Shown: positions 19,824 to 31,129, counted from the first letter of the stretch. The stretch is 64,000 nt of DNA from Arthrobacter sp. ISL-85 (GCF_018613675.1 NZ_JAGGPQ010000005.1:248001-312000); one strand, 5' to 3'. Made by a program: numbers and translations. Notes: a model not told the origin generated them from the sequence alone.

Positions 19824-21564
19824 TTCCATCCTTTCCGGCTGCCCCCAGATCATTGGCGGCAGGGTTCCCCGCCGTCGTGCGCGGAAGCGTGGCCATGAAC
19901 ACGGCACCCGGCCCACCCCTGCCTCCGCGGTCCAGCACCTTCACGTCGCCGCCGCGGCGCCGCGCCAGCTGGCGTGCCAGCGCCAGCCCGAAGCCCTGCC
20001 CGCCGCCTGCGCGGACCGGGCCGGAGGCGGTGGTGAAACCTTCGGCAAACACGCCCTCAGCGTCCGCACCTTCTGCCAGCCCGTCGCCCGAGTCCGCCAC
20101 CACCACATGCAGCGTGCCGCCGTCGTCGCCCGGCTCATCCAGCACCTCAAGCTCAACCCAGCGGTCCGCCGACGAACCAGCCACGGCGGCGTTGACGGCG
20201 TTGTCGATCAGGTTCCCCAGCACCGTTGTCACGTCCTGGGCCTCCGTAACCTGCCCGCGGACCAGAGTCTCCGGCCCGATGCGCAGCGCGACGCCCCGCT
20301 CGTCAGCCTCCACGCCCTTGGCGCCCACGAATGCCTGCAGGTACGGGTCCTGGAGCAGCTCGGCCTGGTCCACCGGGAACTTCAGCGGGCCCGTGGCCGC
20401 CAGCCCGGCAAGGTAACGGCGCGCCTCCTGGTGCTGCCCGATGCCAAGGAAGCCGGCAAGGGTATGCAACTGGTTGGCGAACTCGTGCCGCTGGGCCCGC
20501 AGGGCGGTGGACATGGTGCCGACGGCGTCGAGTTGCCGGGTGAGCTCCTGCAGTTCCGTGCGGTCGCGCAGCATGATGACCCAGCCCAGGTCCTCCCGGC
20601 GGTGCAGTGCCTTCCGCGCATTCACCACCAGGACCCGGCCGGCGGCCACCAGTTCCAGGGCGTTCATCGGCGGACCCGCAGCTCCTGCAACAACAGGGCC
20701 GGGGCCTGGCCGGGTCAGCGACTTGAGCTGCCCGGGTACCGGGGCGTCCTCCCAGCGGGAGCCGGACAAATCCGGCAGATCCAGCAGCCGCTGTGCGGCG
20801 GTGTTGAAGACGCTGACCCGGCCGTCGGCACTTACGCCGATAACGCCGTCGTCCACGCCCTGCAGCACTGCCACCTGGTCGTGCACCAGCGTGCTGATTT
20901 CCTCCGGCTCCAGGCCCAGGGTGAGGCGCTGGAGGCGGCGCCGCAGCAGGAAGGACCCCAGGACCCCGGCCAGCAGGGCCCCGGCGGCCGTCAACGCCAC
21001 GGGGCCGATGTCGCGGGCCACGCTCTGCGCCACTGTTTCCATGGAGTAGCCCACGCTCACTTCGCCCACCACCGTGCCGGTACCGGGCGCGTACACCGGA
21101 ACCTTCGCGCCGGCGGAGGGGCCCAGCGTCCCGGTGTTCCGGGTGGTGATCTCCTGCCCGGACAGCGCCTCGGACGGGTCCGTGCTTACCTTCTCGCCCA
21201 GCCGCTGCGGGTCCGGGTGGGCCAGCCTGATCCCCGTTTCGTCTGTGATGACCACGAACAGCGCCCCCGTCCGGGTCCGCGCTGCCTCCGCCGATGCCTG
21301 CAGGGGGCCGGCCAGGAGTTCGGAGGCCGGGGGAGCGCCGGGCTGGTCGCTGATGGCCAGCACATCGGCGCGGACTTCCGGATCGGAGGCAACGGTCCGC
21401 GCCAGCGTCAGGGCCTGATTCTCCGCATCGCTTCCCACCCGGTCGTACGTCAGCCAGGCATGCACTGCGGCGCTCAGCAGCACCACCAGCAACACCACGG
21501 CCAGCTGCAGCAGCAGCGTCTGGGTGGAGAACCGCAGCGGCTGCCGGGGCACGGATCGCTGCAT
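19816..21564 (-). CDS. CitA/DcuS-type sensor histidine kinase
   Basis: The 582-residue kinase has a first membrane helix (residues ~17-35), a periplasmic PAS-like sensor domain (about 40-185), a second helix (about 188-207), a cytoplasmic PAS domain (about 225-330), and a histidine-kinase core with phospho-acceptor His360 in RAQRHEFANQLHTL. The ATPase has NLIDNAVNAA, VADSGDGL and GQGFGLALAR. This layout matches sensors of extracellular citrate or dicarboxylates. An AAGGAGG site precedes ATG 21564. It forms an operon with the regulator at 19161-19823. Confidence 0.94.
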   Translation of the reverse strand: MQRSVPRQPLRFSTQTLLLQLAVVLLVVLLSAAVHAWLTYDRVGSDAENQALTLARTVASDPEVRADVLAISDQPGAPPASELLAGPLQASAEAARTRTGALFVVITDETGIRLAHPDPQRLGEKVSTDPSEALSGQEITTRNTGTLGPSAGAKVPVYAPGTGTVVGEVSVGYSMETVAQSVARDIGPVALTAAGALLAGVLGSFLLRRRLQRLTLGLEPEEISTLVHDQVAVLQGVDDGVIGVSADGRVSVFNTAAQRLLDLPDLSGSRWEDAPVPGQLKSLTRPGPGPVVAGAAGPPMNALELVAAGRVLVVNARKALHRREDLGWVIMLRDRTELQELTRQLDAVGTMSTALRAQRHEFANQLHTLAGFLGIGQHQEARRYLAGLAATGPLKFPVDQAELLQDPYLQAFVGAKGVEADERGVALRIGPETLVRGQVTEAQDVTTVLGNLIDNAVNAAVAGSSADRWVELEVLDEPGDDGGTLHVVVADSGDGLAEGADAEGVFAEGFTTASGPVRAGGGQGFGLALARQLARRRGGDVKVLDRGGRGGPGAVFMATLPRTTAGNPAANDLGAAGKDGNG

Positions 21565-21638
21565 TCATCCTCCTTGACGGGTACGTGCGGTGCGCTTCGT
21601 GGGCACGGGTTCAGCGCGAAAAGCCCTGTGAGCACAAT

Positions 21639-21651
21639 GAGCAAAATGCTC
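21639..21651. promoter_or_regulatory. Palindrome in the sensor-kinase/transporter divergent region
   Basis: GAGCA-AAA-TGCTC is a perfect inverted repeat with a three-base centre. It lies in an AT-rich pocket between the kinase and the transporter and is a candidate operator. Confidence 0.45.
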
Positions 21652-21708
21652 CCAATAAGCAGTATGCCAATCAATTGAGCCAAAGGCACTGCCGTGACGG
21701 CCGCCACC

Positions 21709-21721
21709 CTACAGTCTGTAG
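21709..21721. promoter_or_regulatory. Second palindrome upstream of the citrate-type transporter
   Basis: CTACAG-T-CTGTAG is a perfect 13-base inverted repeat about 45 bases before the transporter start, a plausible position for control of its promoter. Confidence 0.45.
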
Positions 21722-21766
21722 CACGCGTCACACCGCTGTGCCGCTGTTCACAAGAAGGAGCCGGCT

Positions 21767-23266
21767 GTGCTGGTAATACTTGGATTCGCCATGATCGCGG
21801 TATTCATGGTGCTGATCATGACGAAGAAGTTGACGCCGGTGCTGGCGTTGATCATCGTCCCTACTGTTTTTGGCCTGTTCGCCGGTGCCGGCCTGGGCAT
21901 CGGCGACATGGTGATGGACTCCATGAAGTCCATGACCTCCACCGCGGCCCTGCTGATGTTCGCCATCATCTACTTCGGCCTGATGATCGACGTCGGGCTC
22001 TTTGACCCACTGGTGAAGTTCATCCTCCGCAAGCTGGGCAACGACCCCGCCAAGGTTGTCCTGGGCACCGCCATCCTGGCCGCCGCCGTGTCCCTGGACG
22101 GCGACGGATCCACTACGTTCATCCTCACCACTGCCGCCATGCTGCCGGTCTACCTGCGCCTCAAGATGAGCCCTGTGGTCCTCACCTGCGTGGCCGGCCT
22201 GGCCAACGGCACCATGAACATTCTCCCCTGGGGCGGCCCCACGGCCCGCGCCGCCACCGCCCTGAAGATCGACGTCAACGACGTCTTCGTCCCCATGATC
22301 CCGTCCCTCGTGGCCGGCCTGGTCGTGGTGCTCGCCTTCTCCTGGCTGCTGGGCCTGCAGGAGCGCAACCGCCTCCGTGCCACCGCCCCCGAGATCTGGG
22401 CCGTGCCGGACACTGCAGAAGAGTTCGACGCCGGCACCTCCGCGGGTGCCTCAGGAACCGATGCCTCAGGAATCGGTGCCTCTGCAACGGGCCGCGGCCG
22501 CAAGGGCGGCAACCCCGGCGGAGCAGCCCCCGCCGTCGGGGGCTCCCCGGCAGGCTCCGTGGCCGTGCTGGACCGCGCCGGCACCTTCATTGAAGACAGC
22601 GGCGCCGGACTCACCGACACGGCCCTGGATCCGAACCGCAGCACCCTCCGTCCCAAGCTGTTCTGGTTCAACCTGGCCCTGACCGTCGCCGTCATGGTGG
22701 TACTCGTAGCCAACGTGGTCCCGCTGCCGTTCGTATTCATGGTGGGCGCCGCCATCGCCCTGCTGGTCAACTTCCCCAAGGTAAAGGACCAGGGCGCCCA
22801 GCTGATTGCACACGCACCATCCATCGTTGCCGTGGTCAGCATGGTCATGGCCGCCGCCGTCCTCACCGGCGTCCTCAAGGGCACCGGCATGGTGGAAGCA
22901 ATGTCCGCGTGGCTGGTCCAGATCATCCCCACCTCCATGGGCCCGTTCATGGCCGTCATCACCGGCGTACTCAGCATCCCCATGACGTTCTTCATGAGCA
23001 ACGACGCCTTCTACTTCGGCGTCCTGCCGGTCCTGAGCGAAACCGCAGCCCACTACGGGGTTGGCGCCGCTGACATGGCCCGTGCCTCGATCACCGGCCA
23101 GCCCTTCCACCTGCAGAGCCCGCTGGTTCCGGCCATCCTGCTGCTGGTCTCGCTGGCCAAGGTGGACCTGGGCGACCACCACAAAAAGGTCCTCTGGCGC
23201 ACCGCCGTCATCTCCCTGGTGATGCTCGGCGCCGGCATGCTGACCGGAGCCATTGGAATCGGCTAG
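21767..23266 (+). CDS. CitMHS-family citrate-metal/H+ symporter
   Basis: The 499-residue membrane protein has about eleven hydrophobic segments. Family features are the N-terminal LGFAMIAVFMVLIMTKKL, DGDGSTTFILTTAAMLPVY, the conserved ILPWGGPTARAATAL segment, and the C-terminal MSNDAFYFGVLPVL and GQPFHLQSPLVPA. The cytoplasmic loop between the halves (about residues 210-285) is a long Gly/Ala/Ser-rich insertion. GTG 21767 follows an AAGGAG site. It imports citrate complexed with a divalent metal, and the divergent two-component system most likely induces it. Confidence 0.94.
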   Translation: MLVILGFAMIAVFMVLIMTKKLTPVLALIIVPTVFGLFAGAGLGIGDMVMDSMKSMTSTAALLMFAIIYFGLMIDVGLFDPLVKFILRKLGNDPAKVVLGTAILAAAVSLDGDGSTTFILTTAAMLPVYLRLKMSPVVLTCVAGLANGTMNILPWGGPTARAATALKIDVNDVFVPMIPSLVAGLVVVLAFSWLLGLQERNRLRATAPEIWAVPDTAEEFDAGTSAGASGTDASGIGASATGRGRKGGNPGGAAPAVGGSPAGSVAVLDRAGTFIEDSGAGLTDTALDPNRSTLRPKLFWFNLALTVAVMVVLVANVVPLPFVFMVGAAIALLVNFPKVKDQGAQLIAHAPSIVAVVSMVMAAAVLTGVLKGTGMVEAMSAWLVQIIPTSMGPFMAVITGVLSIPMTFFMSNDAFYFGVLPVLSETAAHYGVGAADMARASITGQPFHLQSPLVPAILLLVSLAKVDLGDHHKKVLWRTAVISLVMLGAGMLTGAIGIG

Positions 23267-23316
23267 TCTGAAGCTGCCCGCGCTCCTGTCCCCGTGACCG
23301 GACCGGGTATCGAAGG

Positions 23317-23354
23317 TGCCCGTCTGACGCCCGCTGGGGGATGTCAGACGGGCA
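23317..23354. terminator. Hairpin between the transporter and gatC
   Basis: TGCCCGTCTGAC (23317-23328) pairs perfectly with GTCAGACGGGCA (23343-23354) around a 14-base loop. The stem is strong on both strands. No long T run follows. Confidence 0.6.
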
Positions 23355-23412
23355 TCTGCGTTTCCGCACTAGACTGGATCGGAAAACAATTCGAACTTTG
23401 CAGGGGAGATCC

Positions 23413-23709
23413 ATGGCTGCGATCAACCGTGACGACGTCGCGCATCTCGCGCGGCTCGCTCACATCGAGATGAGTGCCGAAGAGCTGGACAGGATGGCCG
23501 GCGAACTCGCCGTCATCGTGGATTCGGTCAAGTCCGTCAGCGAGGCCGCGGGAGACGACGTCCCGGCCACCTCACACCCCATTCCGCTCACGAACGTGTT
23601 CCGCGACGACGTGGTGGGACACACCTTCACGGCGAAACAGGCACTCTCCGGCGCCCCGGACTCCGATGAGAACCGTTTCAAGGTCCCGGCGATCCTGGAT
23701 GAGGCATAA
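23413..23709 (+). CDS. gatC: Aspartyl/glutamyl-tRNA amidotransferase subunit C
   Basis: The 98-residue subunit stabilises the GatA-GatB amidotransferase. The family pattern is clear: [21 protein letters not shown], a central VIVDSVKSV helix, and the C-terminal FRDDVV and [12 protein letters not shown] strand. ATG 23413 is chosen over the upstream in-frame codon at 23341 because of the AGGGGAG site just before it and because homologues start here. It is two bases from gatA. Confidence 0.95.
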   Translation: MAAINRDDVAHLARLAHIEMSAEELDRMAGELAVIVDSVKSVSEAAGDDVPATSHPIPLTNVFRDDVVGHTFTAKQALSGAPDSDENRFKVPAILDEA

Positions 23710-23711
23710 CC

Positions 23712-25283
23712 ATGACTGAACAGAACACCAGCGCTGACACCCTGATCCGCCTGTCCGCCGCGCAGCTTTCGGAGAAACTCCGCGCCGGCGAGGTCACCGC
23801 CGTCGAAGTCACCCAGGCCTACCTGGACCGCATCGCCGCCGTCGACGGCCAGGTTAACGCATTCCTGCACGTCAACGCCGGGGAAGCGCTCGCCGTCGCC
23901 GCAGAGGTGGACGCCATCCGCGCCGCCGGCGGAGCCGAAGCCGAGGCACTGCACCAGCTGGCCGGCGTTCCCATCGCTGTCAAGGACCTCATCGTCACCA
24001 TCGGCCAGCCCACCACGGCCGGATCGAAGATCCTCGAGGGCTGGCACAGCCCGTACGACGCCACCGTGGTGGAACGCCTGCGCGCCGCCAAAATGCCGAT
24101 CCTGGGCAAGACCAACCTGGACGAGTTCGCCATGGGCTCCTCCACCGAGCACTCGGCCTACGGGCCCACCCGCAACCCCTGGGACCTGGACCGGATCCCC
24201 GGCGGGTCCGGCGGTGGCTCCGCCGCGGCCGTCGCTGCCTTCGAGGCGCCACTGGCCCTGGGCACGGACACCGGCGGCTCCATCCGCCAGCCCGGCGCCG
24301 TCACCGGAACGGTGGGCGTGAAGCCCACCTACGGCAGCGTCTCCCGCTATGGCGCCATCGCCATGGCGTCCTCCCTGGACCAGATCGGCCCCGTCACCCG
24401 GACCGTGCTGGACTCCGCCCTCCTGCACCAGGTCATCGGCGGCCACGATCCGCGCGACTCCACCTCCCTGCCGGAGCCGCTGGAAGACCTGGTCGCCGCC
24501 GCGAAGACCGGCAACGTCGAGGGCCTCCGGATCGGCATCATCAAGGAACTGCACGGCGAGGGCTACCAGGCCGGCGTCGAAAACCGCTTCAACGACGCCC
24601 TTGAGCTGCTCAAGGAAGCGGGCGCGGAAATCGTGGAGGTTTCCTGCCCCAACTTCCAGTACGCCCTGGGGGCCTACTACCTGATCATGCCGTCCGAGGC
24701 CTCTTCCAACCTGGCCAAGTTCGACGGCGTCCGGTACGGCCTGCGCGTGCTCCCCGAAGACGGCCCCATGACCATCGAACGCGTCATGGGTGCCACCCGC
24801 GCCGCCGGTTTCGGCGACGAGGTCAAGCGCCGCATCATCCTGGGCACCTACGCACTCTCCGCCGGCTACTACGACGCCTACTACGGTTCGGCGCAAAAAG
24901 TCCGCACGCTGGTCCAGCGGGACTTCGAGGCAGCTTTCGCACAGGCTGACGTCCTGATTTCGCCCACCGCCCCCACCACGGCTTTCCCGCTCGGCGAGAA
25001 GCTGGACGATCCGCTGGCCATGTACCTCAACGACGTCGCCACCATCCCCGCCAACCTTGCCGGCGTGCCGGGACTCTCCCTGCCCGGTGGCCTCGCGGAC
25101 GAGGACGGGCTGCCCGTCGGCATCCAGCTGCTGGCCCCGGCCCGCGAGGACGCCCGCCTGTACCGGGTGGGTGCGGTCCTGGAGTCCCTGCTCGAGGCGA
25201 AGTGGGGCGGCCCGCTGCTGGCCCAGGCGCCTGACCTTGCTGCTGCGGCCGCCGAAACCCTCGAAACCCAGGAGGCAAAATAA
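23712..25283 (+). CDS. gatA: Aspartyl/glutamyl-tRNA amidotransferase subunit A
   Basis: The 523-residue subunit is the amidase that releases ammonia from glutamine. It carries the amidase-signature triad context: VAVKDL-type Lys (IAVKDLIVT), [12 protein letters not shown] with the cis-Ser, and [11 protein letters not shown] with the nucleophilic Ser. ATG 23712 is two bases after gatC, and the TAA shares a base with the ATG of gatB. With GatB it converts misacylated Asp-tRNAAsn and Glu-tRNAGln, which fits the two tRNA-Asn genes at the right edge. Confidence 0.97.
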   Translation: MTEQNTSADTLIRLSAAQLSEKLRAGEVTAVEVTQAYLDRIAAVDGQVNAFLHVNAGEALAVAAEVDAIRAAGGAEAEALHQLAGVPIAVKDLIVTIGQPTTAGSKILEGWHSPYDATVVERLRAAKMPILGKTNLDEFAMGSSTEHSAYGPTRNPWDLDRIPGGSGGGSAAAVAAFEAPLALGTDTGGSIRQPGAVTGTVGVKPTYGSVSRYGAIAMASSLDQIGPVTRTVLDSALLHQVIGGHDPRDSTSLPEPLEDLVAAAKTGNVEGLRIGIIKELHGEGYQAGVENRFNDALELLKEAGAEIVEVSCPNFQYALGAYYLIMPSEASSNLAKFDGVRYGLRVLPEDGPMTIERVMGATRAAGFGDEVKRRIILGTYALSAGYYDAYYGSAQKVRTLVQRDFEAAFAQADVLISPTAPTTAFPLGEKLDDPLAMYLNDVATIPANLAGVPGLSLPGGLADEDGLPVGIQLLAPAREDARLYRVGAVLESLLEAKWGGPLLAQAPDLAAAAAETLETQEAK

Positions 25284-26791
25284 TGAACACGGACGCAGTC
25301 CTGAGCTTCGACGAGGCCATGGAGAAGTACGATCCCGTCCTGGGGTTCGAGGTCCACGTGGAGCTGAACACCAAGACCAAGATGTTCTCCTCCGCCCCCA
25401 ACGTCTTCGGCGACGAGCCCAACACCAACGTCAACGAGGTGGACCTGGGCATGCCCGGCGTCCTGCCCGTGGTGAACCGGACGGCCATCGAGTCCTCCAT
25501 CAAGATCGGGCTGGCGCTGAATTGCAAGATCGCCGAATCCTGCCGCTTCGCCCGGAAGCAGTACTTCTACCCGGACACCCCCAAGAACTTCCAGACGTCC
25601 CAGTACGACGAGCCCATCGCGTACGACGGCTACCTGGACGTCGAACTCGAGGACGGCACTGTGTTCCGCGTGGAGATCGAGCGCGCCCACATGGAGGAGG
25701 ACGCCGGCAAGCTGACCCACATGGGCGGCGCCACCGGCCGGATCCAGGGTGCCGACTTCTCGCTGGTGGACTATAACCGGGCCGGTGTTCCGCTGGTGGA
25801 AATCGTGACCAAGCCCATCGAGGGCGCCGGATCCCGCGCGCCGGAACTGGCCAAGGCGTACGTCGCGGCCGTCCGCGAGATCGTCAAGAACCTGGGCGTG
25901 TCCGACGCAAAGATGGAACGCGGCAACGTCCGCTGCGACGCCAACGTCTCGCTCCGGCCGCACGGCCGCGAACGGTTCGGCATCCGTTCCGAGACCAAGA
26001 ACGTGAACTCGCTGCGGGCCGTGGAACACGCGGTCCGCTACGAGATCCAGCGGCACGCCGCCGTCCTGGACTCGGGTGAGCCGGTCATCCAGGAGACCCG
26101 CCACTGGCACGAGGACACCCGCACCACCACCTCAGGCCGGGCCAAGTCCGACGCCGATGACTACCGCTACTTCCCGGAGCCGGACCTGGTTCCCGTGGTG
26201 GCCTCCCGCGAATGGGTGGAGCAAATCCGCGCCACCCTCCCCGAGCCGCCGGCCGAGCGCCGCAAGCGCCTGAAAGCTGACTGGGGATACTCCGACCTCG
26301 AATTCCGCGACGTGGTGAACGCCGGGGTCCTGGACGAGATTGAGGAAACCATCGCCGCCGGTGCCACCGCTTCGGTGGCCCGCAAGTGGTGGATGGGTGA
26401 GATCGTGGGCCGTGCCAAGGCTGCCGACGTGGATCCCGGCCAGCTGGGCGTGGAGGCTGCCACGGTTGTGGAGCTGAGCCGCATGGTTGAAGCGGGCAAG
26501 ATCAACAACAAAATGGCCTCACAGGTGCTGGACGGCGTGCTGGCCGGTGAAGGCACCCCGGAGGAGATCGTCGAGAAGCGCGGCCTTGCCGTCGTGTCCG
26601 ACGACGGACCCCTCCTGGAAGCCATCGACGCTGCCCTCGCCGCGCAGCCCGACGTCGCGGAGAAGATCCGCGGCGGCAAGATGCAGGCCATCGGCGCGAT
26701 CGTGGGCGGGGTCATGAAGGCCACCCGCGGGCAGGCGGACGCCGGCCGCGTCAAGGAGCTGATCCTGGAGAAGCTGGGCGTCAGCGTCTAA
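25283..26791 (+). CDS. gatB: Aspartyl/glutamyl-tRNA amidotransferase subunit B
   Basis: The 502-residue subunit binds the misacylated tRNA and activates its side chain with ATP. It shows LGFEVHVELNTKTKMFS near the start, KQYFYPDTPKNFQTSQ, the GGATGRIQGADFSLVDYNR segment, and a C-terminal YqeY-like tail domain (GKINNKMASQVLDGVLAG). Length is normal. The start overlaps gatA by one base (TAATG). A strong hairpin follows at 26817. Confidence 0.97.
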   Translation: MNTDAVLSFDEAMEKYDPVLGFEVHVELNTKTKMFSSAPNVFGDEPNTNVNEVDLGMPGVLPVVNRTAIESSIKIGLALNCKIAESCRFARKQYFYPDTPKNFQTSQYDEPIAYDGYLDVELEDGTVFRVEIERAHMEEDAGKLTHMGGATGRIQGADFSLVDYNRAGVPLVEIVTKPIEGAGSRAPELAKAYVAAVREIVKNLGVSDAKMERGNVRCDANVSLRPHGRERFGIRSETKNVNSLRAVEHAVRYEIQRHAAVLDSGEPVIQETRHWHEDTRTTTSGRAKSDADDYRYFPEPDLVPVVASREWVEQIRATLPEPPAERRKRLKADWGYSDLEFRDVVNAGVLDEIEETIAAGATASVARKWWMGEIVGRAKAADVDPGQLGVEAATVVELSRMVEAGKINNKMASQVLDGVLAGEGTPEEIVEKRGLAVVSDDGPLLEAIDAALAAQPDVAEKIRGGKMQAIGAIVGGVMKATRGQADAGRVKELILEKLGVSV

Positions 26792-26816
26792 GGCTTCTCC
26801 CGGCTTTTTCTCGCAG

Positions 26817-26872
26817 CCGGGCTGCGGTTGGCGTGGTTGTGAACCCTCATGACAACGCCAACTGCGGCCCGG
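26817..26872 (+). terminator. Long hairpin terminator after gatB
   Basis: Bases 26817-26840 pair with 26852-26872 through about 20 base pairs with two mismatches and a bulge, then a T-rich stretch (GGTTTCGCTTTAACT). It ends the gatCAB operon. Confidence 0.75.
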
Positions 26873-26948
26873 TTTCGCTTTAACTACGTGCCGGGTACTC
26901 AGGCGACGGAATGCGAAAGTACCCGTGGCCGGGCGTGCATGCCGGACT

Positions 26949-26954
26949 TACACT
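26949..26954 (+). promoter_or_regulatory. Putative -10 box of the secreted-protein gene
   Basis: TACACT lies 48 bases before ATG 27003, leaving a short leader with a ribosome site. No clear -35 box is seen. Confidence 0.35.
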
Positions 26955-27002
26955 GGAGCGCACAGGGCGCCCCCGCCCTGGCAGCGTGCGGGAGGAAGAA
27001 CC

Positions 27003-27710
27003 ATGGTGGTCCGGGAACCTATGAGGATGCGTAAGGCCATGCTCGCCGGGGCGGTGGCCCTGGCGCTGACCGGGACGGGAGCTGCCCTGGCGTGGTCGGC
27101 AACCGGGACGCCGGCGCCGTCACCTTCGCCTTCCCAATCTTCCCCCGGTCAACAGGGAGCCCCCGGGAAGGACTCCGCGCCGGGCCAGCGCAACAAGCAG
27201 GACAAGAAGGCCCAGCGCGGGCAGGCACTGCATGGCGAAGGCGTGGTCAAGAAGGCCGACGGGACCTTCCAGACTGTCCTGGAGCAGCGCGGGGCCGTGG
27301 AATCGGTCAGCGACTCGGCCATCACCGTCAAGAGTGAGGACGGCTTCTCCCAGACGTATGCCGTCAACGGCGACACGAAAATCACCACGTTTCCGGCTCC
27401 GGCGGCGGGCGGCTCCGGAACTGCAAGCCCCGGCGCGACGGCAAGCCCCGGCGCAACGGGCGACGACGGCAAACGCCTTAGGCCGACACACGGAACCATC
27501 GCGGACGTCGCCGCGGGAGATACCGTCCGTATTGCAGGCGTCAAGGACGGGGACAAGGCTTCTGCCACCCTGATCGTGAAGGGCTTCGGCGACGGACCCG
27601 GACTGGGGCTGGGACGCGGGCAGGGACGTAGCCACGGACTTGGGCACATGAACGGCAACGGCAACGGCAACCGCCAGGACCGCCTGGGCGCCGACGACGA
27701 GGGCGCGTAA
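27003..27710 (+). CDS. Secreted Gly-rich protein with DUF5666-like core
   Basis: ATG 27003 is set by GGAGGA (26991-26996). The 235-residue product has a signal peptide (MRKAMLAGAVALALTGTGAALA), a Ser/Pro/Gln/Lys-rich spacer, a small beta-rich region resembling DUF5666 (AVESVSDSAITVKSEDGF, then IADVAAGDTVRIAGVKDG), two short ASPGAT repeats, and a C-terminal Gly/Asn/His-rich tail. It is exported and has no membrane anchor at the end. Its function is unknown. It converges on the broken LysR gene 40 bases away. Confidence 0.8.
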   Translation: MVVREPMRMRKAMLAGAVALALTGTGAALAWSATGTPAPSPSPSQSSPGQQGAPGKDSAPGQRNKQDKKAQRGQALHGEGVVKKADGTFQTVLEQRGAVESVSDSAITVKSEDGFSQTYAVNGDTKITTFPAPAAGGSGTASPGATASPGATGDDGKRLRPTHGTIADVAAGDTVRIAGVKDGDKASATLIVKGFGDGPGLGLGRGQGRSHGLGHMNGNGNGNRQDRLGADDEGA

Positions 27711-27749
27711 CTCAGCCCTGCTGCGCAAGCCCTGAAGGAGTTGTCCTAC

Positions 27750-28660
27750 TCAGCCCTGCTGCACCAGCCCTGCCATAATGTCCTCCAGCGCCTCGCAGAC
27801 CATCACCACGGCCCGCCGCTTCAGGTTTTCCGGCCTGGCCAGCAGGTCGATCCTGCGGCGCGTACTGATGCCCTCCAGCGGCCGCAGCACGATGTCCGGG
27901 TTCATGACGGGGCCCGCCGTGTACCTGGGCAGCAGCCCCACCACGCCGCCGGCAGCCACGAGCGCGGCCACCGTGGAGTAGTCGTTGATCCGGTGGATGA
28001 TGTTCGGCTCCCGGCTGGAAACGGCAGCGACGGCGGACAGGACATCGGCGGGGGAGTAGCCGGGGTGGCTGGTCACCCAGGCCTCGCCGCCGACGTCGTC
28101 CGCGGTGACCGTCTCTTTTTTGGCCAAAGGGTGGCCCACGGGCAGCGCAACGTCCAGGGGCTCATGCGCCAGTGGGATCACGGCCACCCGTTCCGCCGGC
28201 CAGCGCGGACTATGGTCCATGCGGTGTGCCAGGACCAGGTCGTACCGGGCGGTAAGTGCCGGGAAGTCCTGCTGGGCAACGTCCTCGTCAGACAGTTCGA
28301 TCCGCGGGTGCTCCGGCCGGTCCAGATGCGGGCCAGCGGCGCGAACAAGGCCTGCCCCGCGCTGTGGAATCCGCTGAGGGTCACCCTTCCGGTGGGCGAG
28401 CCGTGATAGGTGCCGAGGGCTCCCCGGGCGTCGGCCATGGCGCTGACGACGGCGGCGCCCGCGTCAGCGAGGACCTGGCCCGCCTCCGTCAGCACCAGGT
28501 TCCGGCCCTCCTTGCGCGTAAGTGGAACCTCCACCGTGCGCTGCAGGTGCGCCAGTTGCTGCGACACGGCCGACGGGGTGACCATGAGCGTATCGGCCAC
28601 TGCTTTCACACTGCCCAGGGCGCCCAGTTCCCGCAGGATCTCAAGCTGATGAACCTCCAT
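27750..28660 (-). pseudogene. LysR-family regulator broken by a single-base frameshift
   Basis: From ATG 28660 the frame gives the winged helix-turn-helix (LEILRELGALGSVKAVADTL, PSAVSQQLAHLQ) and the start of the effector domain to LFAPLAR. At about 28326-28333 the family sequence continues in another frame as HLDRPEHPRIELSDEDV and runs to 27750, ending LVQQG. One missing base explains this. The reconstructed protein is about 303 residues, normal for LysR. As printed the product would have a scrambled end at residue 160. It is transcribed away from tdh, whose regulator it may have been. Pseudogene or base-calling error cannot be told apart here. Confidence 0.85.
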
Positions 28661-28791
28661 GCGCTCCAGTCTATTCGTTAGCTTCTGCTACATCGTCGAT
28701 TGAGAAGATTCCTGTTGTGCTAAAGCATCCGCAAGGCTTCAATTGGTGAAGACGTACCCCGCAGATTGAACGCCAAGCAGTAAGGACGCCA

Positions 28792-29838
28792 ATGAAGGCC
28801 CTGTATAAGCCCGGCCCGCACGCCGGTTTCGAGCTCGTCGACCGGCCCGAACCCGTGGCCGGCCCGGCGGACGTGAAGATCCGGGTCATGACCACCGGGA
28901 TCTGCGGCACGGACCTGCATATCCAGTCCTGGGATGCGTGGGCGCAGGGGATCATCGAAGCCCCCTTGATCGCCGGCCACGAGTTCTACGGCGAAGTGGT
29001 GGAAGTGGGCGAGGACGTCCGCGAGGTCAAGGTGGGGGACAGGGTTTCCGGCGAGGGCCACGTGGTGTGTGGCATCTGCCGGAACTGCCGGGCAGGACGC
29101 CGCCAGATGTGCATCCACACGGTCAGCGTGGGGGTCCAGCGCGACGGCGCCTTCGCCGAGTACGTCGTCATTCCCGAAACCAACGTCTGGGTCCACCACG
29201 ACCCTTCCGTCACGCCCGAACTCGGTGCGATCTTCGACCCCTTCGGAAACGCCGTCCACACCGCGCTGAGCTTCCCGCTGGTGGGCGAGGACGTGCTCAT
29301 CACCGGCGCGGGCCCCATCGGACTCATGGCCATCGCCGTGGCCCGGCATGCCGGCGCCCGCAAGGTGGTCATCACGGATGTCTCGCGGCCGCGGCTCGAC
29401 CTGGCCCGGCAGCTCGGAGCCGACCTTGCCATCGACGTCTCCACCACCCGGGTGCGCGACGCCCAGCGTGAGCTGGGCATGCGCGAAGGTTTCGACGTCG
29501 GAATGGAAATGTCCGGCCACCCTTCCGCCCTGCCTGAGATGATCGACAACATGAACCACGGCGGCCGCATCGCCATGCTGGGCCTGCCCAGCCAGGAGAT
29601 CACCATCGACTGGGGCAAGGTGGTCACCCACATGCTCACGCTCAAGGGGATCTACGGCCGCGAAATGTACGAAACCTGGTACGCCATGAGCGCCATGCTC
29701 TCCTCCAACCCGGTGCTGCACGCCGGAATCTCCGCCGTGGTGACGGACACGCTGCCGGCCACGGACTGGGAAAAAGGCTTCGACATTGCCCGCAGCGGTG
29801 TGGGCGGAAAAGTTGTCCTCGACTGGACCCGACTGTAA
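28792..29838 (+). CDS. tdh: L-threonine 3-dehydrogenase
   Basis: The 348-residue zinc-dependent medium-chain dehydrogenase oxidises threonine to 2-amino-3-ketobutyrate with NAD+. Visible are the catalytic-zinc ligand region [21 protein letters not shown], the structural-zinc cluster [15 protein letters not shown], the NAD-binding glycine motif [15 protein letters not shown], and the Tdh-type [13 protein letters not shown]. The gene is nine bases before kbl, its pathway partner. An AAGGA site precedes ATG 28792. The 131-base gap to the LysR gene upstream probably holds a shared regulatory region. Confidence 0.95.
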   Translation: MKALYKPGPHAGFELVDRPEPVAGPADVKIRVMTTGICGTDLHIQSWDAWAQGIIEAPLIAGHEFYGEVVEVGEDVREVKVGDRVSGEGHVVCGICRNCRAGRRQMCIHTVSVGVQRDGAFAEYVVIPETNVWVHHDPSVTPELGAIFDPFGNAVHTALSFPLVGEDVLITGAGPIGLMAIAVARHAGARKVVITDVSRPRLDLARQLGADLAIDVSTTRVRDAQRELGMREGFDVGMEMSGHPSALPEMIDNMNHGGRIAMLGLPSQEITIDWGKVVTHMLTLKGIYGREMYETWYAMSAMLSSNPVLHAGISAVVTDTLPATDWEKGFDIARSGVGGKVVLDWTRL

Positions 29839-29846
29839 GGAATCCC

Positions 29847-31043
<1,197 letters not shown>

Positions 31044-31090
31044 CGGGAGTTCCGGGGGCAGGGGTTCCAGCAGGCAGGGCCGGCCGAGAA

Positions 31091-31096
31091 TAGGCT
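31091..31096 (+). promoter_or_regulatory. Putative -10 box upstream of the FAD dehydrogenase gene
   Basis: TAGGCT fits the TAnnnT pattern and lies 33 bases before ATG 31130, leaving room for an AGGAG ribosome site. No clear -35 box is seen. Confidence 0.4.
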
Positions 31097-31129
31097 TTGT
31101 CATGACCAGACCCTGACAGGAGCAAACCA

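Noticed and set aside
19771..21678. Plus-strand frame of 635 codons opposite the two-component genes
   Set aside because: Antisense of a sensor kinase and regulator with intact motifs; no domains and no ribosome site.
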